The notes under the pieces: model-generated
Told to the model about the DNA's origin: nothing
Databases searched by the model: none
Seen by the model: the letters and a program-made list of their open reading frames with translations, nothing else
Origin: Leishmania martiniquensis
Taxonomy: Eukaryota; Euglenozoa; Kinetoplastea; Trypanosomatida; Trypanosomatidae
NCBI RefSeq assembly: GCF_017916325.1
Contig: NC_090140.1
Coordinates: forward strand, 299,001 to 363,000
Reading direction: 5' to 3'
Length of the DNA stretch: 64,000 nt
Program-made: the position numbers and the translations under genes
Shown here: in pieces, positions 48,746 to 56,569 of the stretch
How positions within the stretch are numbered: the first letter of the stretch is position 1
Layout of the letters: every line of letters begins with the position of its first letter

Positions 48746-49586
48746 CGCTTCTAGAAGGGTGAACAACGAGGAACGGGAAGGTGGTGGTGATGGCCGTGGT
48801 GCCGCTACGGGGCGTTGCCATACTGAGCACGTCACGCGCATCATCCCAACTCGCGTTCGCCGTTTCCTTTCGCTCCCTCCACGCATGTGGCCCACGCCTC
48901 TTCTTCCCCTCCCCTCCCCCCCTCTGCCTCACGTACCGCCCCTCTTCCTCCCTCGCTCCAGTGTTCTCCTTGGCGTGTGACAGGCGCTCACCCGCCCCCT
49001 CTTGGCGGTCAGCCATCAGCCCTTCCACACATACACACACAGCGAGAGAGAGAGAGCGATTCATCTGTAAGGGTGTGTGTGTGTATGCGTGTGTACCCTC
49101 CGATAGTAATGCGGCACAACGTCCGCCGAGTCTCGGTGGGGGGAGAAATAGAGAAGCTCAGAGTCGCAGGTGGCACGGTAAGGATGGAGAGGCAGTGACT
49201 TCGGCCATCTCCGCTCCGCGTCTTAAACGTATGCGGGCCCCCCCTCCCCTTTTCCGTCCTCTCCCCCTTCGTCCCATCACCGCATTTACCCCGATGTCTT
49301 TTTGTTGTCTGTTGTCTGTCTGCATGCACTGTCGCTCACACGCTGCTCGACGCATGCGCGAGGATAGCAGCGAAAGGGTCCACTGGCAGCTGTGTAGCAT
49401 CCACGAAAGGGAAAACAGAAGAAGGGGAAGGGTGGTACGGACACACGTACGTTCGTACAATTTGCACGCCGCTGCGGGTGGCCCGATACACAGGCAAGCG
49501 CTCGCAGACTCTGCCGCCCCACACACACACACTTACACATACACACCACCACCACCACCCTCCTCATCCGGCCCAAACACGCGCAC

Positions 49587-49610
49587 ACCCTCTCCTGCGT
49601 GTCTCTGTAG
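49587..49610 (+). promoter_or_regulatory. Candidate spliced-leader acceptor, E2 gene
   Basis: CCCTCTCCTGCGTGTCTCTGTAG carries AG at 49609-49610, giving a 46-base leader without ATG before 49657. Confidence 0.55.
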
Positions 49611-49656
49611 CTTTTCTTCACCCGTTCCACCCCATCTGATCCACCGCTCTCGCCGC

Positions 49657-51180
49657 ATGTCGTACGCGTCCTCTGCCATCAAGAGGCTCAGTAATGAGCA
49701 CCGTCGCCTTCAGAGGCCTGAGAACCGTGTCCGCGAGTACTTCGCCGCGCCGCTGGAGGACAATATCTTTGAATGGCACTTCACGTTACGTGGCCCGGGA
49801 GGGGACGACAACTCGCTGCCATACAAAGACGGCATCTACCACGGCGCCCTCATCTTCTCCCGCTCCTACCCGCTGGAGCCGCCAGACATCCTCTTCTTCA
49901 CCCGCAGCGGCCGCTTCGCCGTGCGAGAAAAGATTTGCTCGACGATTAGCAGTTACCACAAGGAACTGTGGCAGCCAACGTATGACATCGCGCTGACCTT
50001 GACGGCGCTACGGCATTTCATGGCGCAGGAAGACGAGTTCGGCCTGGGAGCTTTCCCAAAGCGCATGATTCCGCTCGAAACAAAGGTGGAGTGGGCGAAG
50101 GAGACGTGGTCGTTCAAGTGCAGCACATGCGGGATGGCCACGAGGGACGTGTGGGAAACGGAGATGAAGATGTACCCCGAAATCTCGCCTGAGAAAGAGG
50201 CGCTGGTGCCAAAGCTGCCACCGAGAGCAGCGGCGACAGCAGCAAGTGCAACTTCGAATGCCGAGGACGCGAATCCGCAGAACGACGCGTCCAATGCAAC
50301 GCTACTGTCGGCTGCCCCCCCGCTGGGCCCCGCCTCCCCGGCGCAGCCGTCGTCTTCCACTACTGCGGATGCAGTTAGGAGAGTCTGCGATGCTGCGGCC
50401 GCCCCAGACGCGCCAGAGAACATCCAGGCGGCGAAGAGCACGCAAGCGCTGCCACCACCATCATCCGACACAACTCCTCCTCCTCCCACTCCTGGCGCTG
50501 CTGGCGCGCTCGCGGTGGCTGACTGCACGGGCCCCCCCACCTCCCAGACACGTCCGCACGCCTCTTCCGCAGCGGCAACACTCGATGCGGATGTGTGTCA
50601 GTCACCCGAACCAGCTGATCGTGACACACCACACATGTCCAGTGCAGTGGCGCACCAACACATAGAGAGAAGCGGCTTTCCCATCGAAGAAGAGGGAGCG
50701 ATGAGCGAAGACGCTAACGCGCGTGCTGACTTCACGGCCGCGAACGCTACACGATTAGTGCGAGCGCCGACGGTGGCTGCGTTAGGAGAGGCAGAGCCTT
50801 CCCGTCCCTGTGGCATGCCCCTTGAGCCTTCTGTGTGCGAGGCCCTTCGAAGCGAAGCAGAGCTCGCTGCAGAAGCTGCACGTGCGGAACCCGCGGCGCG
50901 AGAGCCGGTGGTTACAGCAGCAGTAGCAGGAGATACGCCGCCATCGATGACGCCCGTGGTGGCAGATGACGCTGGTGCGGCAGCCGGCACGGGGTCGCCA
51001 GTCTCTTCTCCAGCAGCTGCTGTGGCGCCATTGGAACGTGCGCAGCGCGTCGTCTTCGGCATAAATGTTATCGTAGTATCGATTCCGCTACGTATTCTCG
51101 ATCGGGTCATCATCTTCAACTTCCTCCTTGTGGTGCTGATCCTGCTACGTCGCGGCCTCTGTGTACTACTAATGGTCTAG
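49657..51180 (+). CDS. Ubc6/UBE2J-type membrane-anchored ubiquitin-conjugating enzyme
   Basis: This 507-residue protein has an E2 fold at 5-140 of the Ubc6/UBE2J class, tail-anchored ER enzymes that serve ER-associated degradation. Visible hallmarks are the AIKRLSNEHRRLQ start, the PLEPPDILFFT strand, GRF, the active-site Cys94 in KICSTISSYH and the LWQPTYDIALTLTALRHFM crossover. The usual TPNGRF reads TRSGRF here, so the Asn matching the HPN motif seems to be Ser84. A CSTCG pair follows near 151-157. Residues ~180-460 are a long Ala/Pro/Ser/Thr linker. Two hydrophobic segments close the protein (about 466-480 and 484-506, IIFNFLLVVLILL), giving a tail anchor. ATG 49657 follows the acceptor closely and matches family starts. 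Confidence 0.85.
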   Translation: MSYASSAIKRLSNEHRRLQRPENRVREYFAAPLEDNIFEWHFTLRGPGGDDNSLPYKDGIYHGALIFSRSYPLEPPDILFFTRSGRFAVREKICSTISSYHKELWQPTYDIALTLTALRHFMAQEDEFGLGAFPKRMIPLETKVEWAKETWSFKCSTCGMATRDVWETEMKMYPEISPEKEALVPKLPPRAAATAASATSNAEDANPQNDASNATLLSAAPPLGPASPAQPSSSTTADAVRRVCDAAAAPDAPENIQAAKSTQALPPPSSDTTPPPPTPGAAGALAVADCTGPPTSQTRPHASSAAATLDADVCQSPEPADRDTPHMSSAVAHQHIERSGFPIEEEGAMSEDANARADFTAANATRLVRAPTVAALGEAEPSRPCGMPLEPSVCEALRSEAELAAEAARAEPAAREPVVTAAVAGDTPPSMTPVVADDAGAAAGTGSPVSSPAAAVAPLERAQRVVFGINVIVVSIPLRILDRVIIFNFLLVVLILLRRGLCVLLMV

Positions 51181-51814
51181 CATGATGGCTGTGCTTGCGT
51201 GTGGTTGGGGGGAAAGGGGATTGCGCCGTGCTCACCCTCTAGCTGCTCTTCTCTCTATCTGCGTGTCTGCATGCTTATATATTTCTTCGCGCCTCTTCCG
51301 TCCACGATGATGGTACGTGCCTCTCTTGCTCCTCCTCTTCTGCACCACTCGCCGTGCTTCCACGGGCTCCCTCCTCCGTACGCACACGACAACCTCACCC
51401 CACCCTCAGCTCCTCTTCGTGCCGAGAGGCAGCTCTATGCTCCAAAATAATTCGCCTAGCCAGGCCACGCGCTGTTGCGGCGTTTAGTGTGTGTGGGGGG
51501 GGGCGCTCACTGCCCCCAAACCACCCCACCACAACAACCACCCCCAGGGTGTGGCAGTGATGCATGTGGGGCGCACTCCGTTATCTAGTTCGAAGTGCGC
51601 TCGTCACCCCACCTATCGCTCTCCCCCCTGCGTACGTGTCATTATCACCCACCACTGTGCCTCCGGCAACTCCCCTTTGTCGTGCTTACACACACGCGCG
51701 CGCTTTCCCTTGCAGCCTCTTGTGAGCGGTCTCTCGGCTAAGTCGTCGTCACCGCCGATACACTCATCCATCACACACTTACGCACGATCTGCACGGAGC
51801 CGGCGGCAAGGACA
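51181..51814 (+). other. Intergenic region, E2 gene to coiled-coil gene
   Basis: Contains C/T-rich stretches, a G-run at 51495-51504 and CA repeats near 51688-51697. The next gene's frame is open from 51491 but its upstream ATGs lie before the strongest acceptor. Confidence 0.6.
51698..51715 (+). promoter_or_regulatory. Candidate spliced-leader acceptor, disordered coiled-coil gene
   Basis: CGCGCGCTTTCCCTTGCAG has AG at 51714-51715. The 99 bases after it are ATG-free up to 51815. Confidence 0.6.
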
Positions 51815-54800
51815 ATGTTGGAAGCGGCCAGAAGCACATCAGCGAGCGCCTTGTCGTTCCCGACGCACACGCATGTGGAGTCTCGGATGCGCGGCCGGCT
51901 AACTTCACAGATACCTTGCGCGTCGATGGAGGCGTGGTGTGGCGGCGTCCAGCGCCTCACGCAGGATTACTTCTCCGCTCTGAGGAAGCTTTTGGTAGCG
52001 CACCTCAGTCTCCGCGCCCCCAGTCAAGAAGGCGGGCGCAACAGCTGCGGTGGCGGCGCGGCAGAGATGGTCGCGATCACGAGCAAGCTACGAAGGAAGC
52101 GCACCCTCAATTCAGATCTGGATGTGCAGGTCGCAGACATCGAGGCGATGGAGACGGCTCTGCTTCAGCAGCTGTCGGCGCATCGCCAGCAGAGGCGTCA
52201 GGGCGCAGTGGTGGCGGGCGATGAAAGAGAAAAGAAGTACCGCTCGAGGGGCGCATCACGAGGCGGGGCGTCTGCAGTGGCGGCAGCAGTTGAGGACACT
52301 GCGCTAGATGCCGCATGTAGCTTAGAGGGGAGCCCGTTCCTGGGGACGCAGTCACCTTCGACGTCGGCGGCGGCGGCTGACATCCCTGAGGAACTGCTGG
52401 AGCTCTTCCGCACTGCGCAGGCTCTGCGCTCTGCCTCGCCCGGCCGTACCGGGCCACCGCCGCGGGCCTCCCCGTCGAAGGAGGCTGCAGCTGGAGAAGG
52501 GAACCCCCTGGAGGGCGCCACAGGCCCGTCACCTCGAGCGCCAGTGGTGCTCAGCGGAGAGGAGGAGGAGGAGGCCGCAGTGATGGCGCTGCAGTGCTTC
52601 CGGTACTTCTACAGCTCAAACGGGGCGCCGGCATCGCCGGTGCCGGCCACCGCCCCGCCTGTCTCGGACACACCCCTTCCCGGGCAGCCAGCGCAGCCAA
52701 CCCATGTACATGAAAAGCGGGCCGCCGCCGCGGCACCGCCAGAGCAGAGGGGGCGGCATCCCCCGCCCTCCTTTTCGAGGCCCGCACTTACACCGCCGAC
52801 GAAGTCGTCACACGCAAGGTGCAGCACAGATGCGTCTTCGCCCATGTCCCTGGGCACTCCCGCGGCGTGGCGAAAGCTTATTGCGAAGCCCGGCACCGCT
52901 GATCGTGCCCAAAAACAGCCACCGCAGCAGCAGTCGTCGTCATCGTCCTTGCCGGGTTGTGCAGCAGATCACGTGGCGGCAGAGTCGACCGCATCGCTTC
53001 CGCAGCAGACACAGCGAGCGCAGGGCGACTATTCCTTTGGCTTTCCCACGCCGTGTGCCACCTTCAGGACCGGCGGAACGCCCGTCGATGCACACCCCGC
53101 CGCGGAGAAGGTGAAGCTCATGGGTAGCAGCAGCGACAACCATTTCGCCGCCCACCGCAACGCGAGCCGGTGGTGTGACAGGGCTGGCGGGGCAGCCTGT
53201 CCGTCTCCTCTCGCCAGTCCCACAGAGGAAAGTCCCTCCAAAAAGGGCGCACACAACCGCGACACCGCCAACAGCAAAGGCACGGTCAAACTGCCGCCGC
53301 TAAGCCCACGCGCATCCCCCGCCTCGGCAGCCGAGCGCGCGCCTTCCCTCTCTGCCTCTCCTCCTCTGCCATCACCCACCACCACCACTGCGCTAGTAGT
53401 AGCAGCAGCAGGGGGGACGCCACACCTTGATGTCCAGCACGCGGCACCCCCCGCTCTGGCTCTAGGGACGGCCACGGCAGTCCCAACCACACCAACAGCA
53501 GCGCCTCCGCGTATACGTGGCGACGGCGCTAACAAAGAAAGAAATCGATGTGGCAGCGGGCAGCGCCGCCGTGCGCCGCGGCCTTCACCCACGCCCGTGG
53601 TTCTGCCGCCGACCTACAGCGGCGCTCACGGCGAACTGCTCACCACGGCGCAGCTGGAGGGGCTTGTGGCCAGTGCTTCACACGATGGCGCAATGGCGCA
53701 GGCTGATATGCAGCGCCAGTACGACGCCGCGGCTACAGCGGCTGAGGAGCTGTACCGTCTGCAGCAGGCCGTGGCACGTGTGCTGCTAGAGAATGTGCAG
53801 CTGGAGAAGGACATCCTCACCCTGAAGGCCACGTCGCACGCAGGCGCGACAGGGGACGAAGGCGGCGACGCGGGCGCCGCTGACCGGGGCGCGGCCGCCA
53901 CTCTAGACGCGATGGAACAAATCCACAGCGACGGGGTCTACCCTTACGGTAGTCGCGCCACCGGCATTAGCAAGATCGACTCATGCACTGCTTCGATGGC
54001 GCCTCTCTCCTCTTGGGCCCTCTCTCCCACCTCCACCGCCCACCTCCTTCCGGAGAAGCGCACGCGACAGATCGGTCTGCCGCCCGCACCAATGCCGCGG
54101 CCGCAGGCGACGAGTGCGCTCACCGCCGCCTCGCTCCTTCTGCACGCAACGCCGGCGGCGACAGAAGCTGTGTCCGCTGCACAGCCACGGCCGCGGCGGC
54201 ACAGAAGCGCACCGGCGGAGAGGACGAAGCAGAATCGGCGGCGCTCCGAGGGCAAGGCACGCGCTGGCGCGTCTGCCAGTGCTGCTGCGGTCGAGGCGGC
54301 GGGGGATGGTCAGCAGGACCCACGCGTGATCCTGCAGGAGCTTCGCACCGCCATCGCGAGTTGCGAGGCGAAGAAGATGCAGACGCTCGCCGAGATCGAT
54401 GCGCTCTCGAGCCGTGTCAGTCGGCACGACTCGCTCTTGCAGGCCGTGGCGGAGTACTGGCGACGCAATGCTGCTGTGATGAAGAGGCAGCACTTTGCTG
54501 TGCAGTCGCAGCCGAAGCAGTCCACGTCGTCGGGGAACGTTGCCCGGCTTTTCGATGGGGATAATCGATGGGGCCCCGAGCACGCCATCGGCGCCATTAC
54601 ATCACCGTATGTGCGCAATACTTCAGGTGGTGCAGGCGACGCTGCCACTCGAACCAGCAGCAGTCACGGTGCGCCTTCGGCCTCCAGCCAAAAACTCAGC
54701 CACAGCATCGCTGCCACCGCCACCACAACCCAGTCAGGGCATATGAACCTGGACAGGTCGCCATCGCAGCTGCAGCAAGCCCTTGCGCAGATGGAGGCGA

Positions 54801-55627
54801 TCTCGCCCACCCCACTCAGCAGCAGCCCCTCCTTCGATCTGCACACCACCCCGTCCGTCGCAAGTGCGCTCTCGCCACCGCTGCCAAAGGGCGTGCTGGC
54901 GCGACGGCAAATCGTTCCCCTGCGCCGACGAGCTCAGGATGGCGCGCCGGCGACGAACGAGCCAGACGGCATGCGTGCCACTCTTGGTGGTGTCACTGGT
55001 GCTCCAATCAAGGCTGAGCACATACCGGTGCGAGTCCGGGTGGGGGTTCACGCGACTCCGGCGATGGAGGAAGAGCGCGGTGGCAGGCCGCACCGCAAGG
55101 TGATGGCGCACTCTCGGGAGGGCCTCCCCGCCGCTGCCGCTGCCACATCTTCGACCCTCACGGACACAAACACTACCGGCACGACGCTCCTCGGCTCTCC
55201 CAACTCCGTGTCCGACACGACGGGCCGGCCGCTGAGCTCCTCGGAGGCGGTCACGGTTGGTACGCCTGAGGCGCTGAAGCAGGAGCGGCGTAACAGGAGG
55301 CATGGGCATGCTGTGTCGGCGGCGGCGGTGACCCTCTTCAACGACGCCCACCCCGGCACGCCAGGCCACGCCCTCGCATCCTCGCCCGGATTCGCCCACG
55401 CGCACGACAGAGGGGCGGGAGAGGATGACGACAGCTTCCAGAGCTCTCCTCTGCACCCCAGCGGCAGTACTACCGCAAACCACAGCCACCATTACCCTAG
55501 CGGCGGTATGCGGCGCGAGGACGAAGATGTTCTGGGTCGCGGATCGTGGCGCCCCATACACGCCCTTCAGCTTGAGAACGTGGACGAAATAGCAGAATTT
55601 ATCTACAGCGTCTTCGAGCAGCCGTGA
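51815..55627 (+). CDS. Large disordered protein with central coiled coil
   Basis: No family is recognised for this 1270-residue protein. After a short lead, a structured patch runs from about 38 to 130 (MEAWCGGVQRLTQDYFSAL, then SDLDVQVADIEAMETALLQQL), probably helical. A long Ser/Pro/Ala/Thr-rich region follows. A coiled coil with clear heptads lies at about 610-670 (AEELYRLQQAVARVLLENVQ), and a second one around 830-885 (VILQELRTAIASCEAKKMQT through the ALSSRVSRHDSLLQAVAEYW stretch). The C-terminal 25 residues (IHALQLENVDEIAEFIYSVF) form an isolated acidic-hydrophobic motif that looks like a docking helix. The start at 51815 is chosen because the acceptor at 51714-51715 lies downstream of the earlier ATG; ATG 51926 (Met38) is an alternative. 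A cytoskeletal adaptor would fit, but this is speculation. Confidence 0.7.
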   Translation: MLEAARSTSASALSFPTHTHVESRMRGRLTSQIPCASMEAWCGGVQRLTQDYFSALRKLLVAHLSLRAPSQEGGRNSCGGGAAEMVAITSKLRRKRTLNSDLDVQVADIEAMETALLQQLSAHRQQRRQGAVVAGDEREKKYRSRGASRGGASAVAAAVEDTALDAACSLEGSPFLGTQSPSTSAAAADIPEELLELFRTAQALRSASPGRTGPPPRASPSKEAAAGEGNPLEGATGPSPRAPVVLSGEEEEEAAVMALQCFRYFYSSNGAPASPVPATAPPVSDTPLPGQPAQPTHVHEKRAAAAAPPEQRGRHPPPSFSRPALTPPTKSSHARCSTDASSPMSLGTPAAWRKLIAKPGTADRAQKQPPQQQSSSSSLPGCAADHVAAESTASLPQQTQRAQGDYSFGFPTPCATFRTGGTPVDAHPAAEKVKLMGSSSDNHFAAHRNASRWCDRAGGAACPSPLASPTEESPSKKGAHNRDTANSKGTVKLPPLSPRASPASAAERAPSLSASPPLPSPTTTTALVVAAAGGTPHLDVQHAAPPALALGTATAVPTTPTAAPPRIRGDGANKERNRCGSGQRRRAPRPSPTPVVLPPTYSGAHGELLTTAQLEGLVASASHDGAMAQADMQRQYDAAATAAEELYRLQQAVARVLLENVQLEKDILTLKATSHAGATGDEGGDAGAADRGAAATLDAMEQIHSDGVYPYGSRATGISKIDSCTASMAPLSSWALSPTSTAHLLPEKRTRQIGLPPAPMPRPQATSALTAASLLLHATPAATEAVSAAQPRPRRHRSAPAERTKQNRRRSEGKARAGASASAAAVEAAGDGQQDPRVILQELRTAIASCEAKKMQTLAEIDALSSRVSRHDSLLQAVAEYWRRNAAVMKRQHFAVQSQPKQSTSSGNVARLFDGDNRWGPEHAIGAITSPYVRNTSGGAGDAATRTSSSHGAPSASSQKLSHSIAATATTTQSGHMNLDRSPSQLQQALAQMEAISPTPLSSSPSFDLHTTPSVASALSPPLPKGVLARRQIVPLRRRAQDGAPATNEPDGMRATLGGVTGAPIKAEHIPVRVRVGVHATPAMEEERGGRPHRKVMAHSREGLPAAAAATSSTLTDTNTTGTTLLGSPNSVSDTTGRPLSSSEAVTVGTPEALKQERRNRRHGHAVSAAAVTLFNDAHPGTPGHALASSPGFAHAHDRGAGEDDDSFQSSPLHPSGSTTANHSHHYPSGGMRREDEDVLGRGSWRPIHALQLENVDEIAEFIYSVFEQP

Positions 55628-56569
55628 GGTGCCCCACGTTCTCGTGCCGGAGGCACTCCAAAGAGATGTGCCCGGCGTACTCACCCACCCCACACACACA
55701 CACACCTGCATTCCGCCACATGGCACCGCTCGCGAAGCCCCACTTTCCTGCCTCCTCGAATGCCTGCCCACATTGATGGATTGCCGCTGCCTGGTGACGG
55801 ATGGGGGGAGGGGGCGGTCTCCGTAGGGACGGATGGGCACACCTGCTGGCCGTGTGGCCACCACGTTGCCGCCCTCTCTTTCATCTACGATCTGCCGCTC
55901 TCCTCTACAGCGACGCGAGAGAGTCGAGCCGTCGCCGGGCGTGATCGCCCTACGGCAGCATCGACAAGAGCCATGCTGTACACAGACGCGCAGGCTTACA
56001 CGCACACGCTCCTGTGACGAACTACGCATGTGCACCTCCCTCCCTCTCCTCCCTCCCCTGCCACCCCATCACGGATGTACAGTCAAGTATACACGCACGG
56101 TGCCTTAGGTACACGTGCGCGACGGAGGGATCACGGCTGAAGAGAGTCTAAAGTGCCTGCGCACAATTCCATGCGGGAGAGCACACTGTCTTTGCAGAGG
56201 ATGAGAGTGAGCGCGCGCGCGAGAGAAAGAGAGAGAGACAAACAGACACGCACACGCACGGTCCCCATCAGGCAGCAGTGGTGGCGAGGACTCGATACAG
56301 CTCGCTCACAGAGAGACACTGCGGGCAGAGAGAGGGGGGAACATGTGAAGTGGCGCACGAAACGCCCGCATCTTCTGCCTTTGGGCCTGTTGCTTGCTCG
56401 CGCCTGTATGTGTCCCGCCCCTTTCTCATGTCGGACCTGTCGTGTCCTCTCAACCCACTCACTTCCGTCGCACCACCCTCCTCCCTCTCCTTCCCTTTGC
56501 AGCTCACACTGGTGAGGCGGGGCCGCATCCACCCACGGCCACGCACGCGCGCACAGTTCTTTGGATAGC
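55628..56569 (+). other. Intergenic region, coiled-coil gene to glutaminyl cyclase gene
   Basis: CA tract at 55691-55706, GA/GC-rich alternation at 56209-56238 and CT tract at 56471-56499. No gene recognised on either strand. Confidence 0.6.
56471..56502 (+). promoter_or_regulatory. Candidate spliced-leader acceptor, glutaminyl cyclase
   Basis: An uninterrupted C/T tract at 56476-56498 ends in TTTGCAG with AG at 56501-56502. The 67-base leader has no ATG before 56570. Confidence 0.65.

Larger units (their letters stand above)
47800..49656 (+). other. Intergenic region, PFR-family gene to E2 gene
   Basis: Contains TG tracts (48700-48717, 49073-49090), a GGGAGA hexamer array (48719-48745), a GAGA stretch (49040-49057), CCA repeats (49545-49558) and many CT tracts. 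The E2 frame stays open upstream to 48781 but that part has UTR-like composition. Confidence 0.6.

Noticed and set aside
48781..49656. N-terminal extension of the E2 by 292 codons
   Set aside because: UTR-like composition; the E2 fold begins just after ATG 49657, which follows a good acceptor.
54734..56035. 433-codon minus-strand frame
   Set aside because: Antisense to the coiled-coil gene and running into the spacer; Arg-rich composition without domain, and every supported gene is on the + strand.
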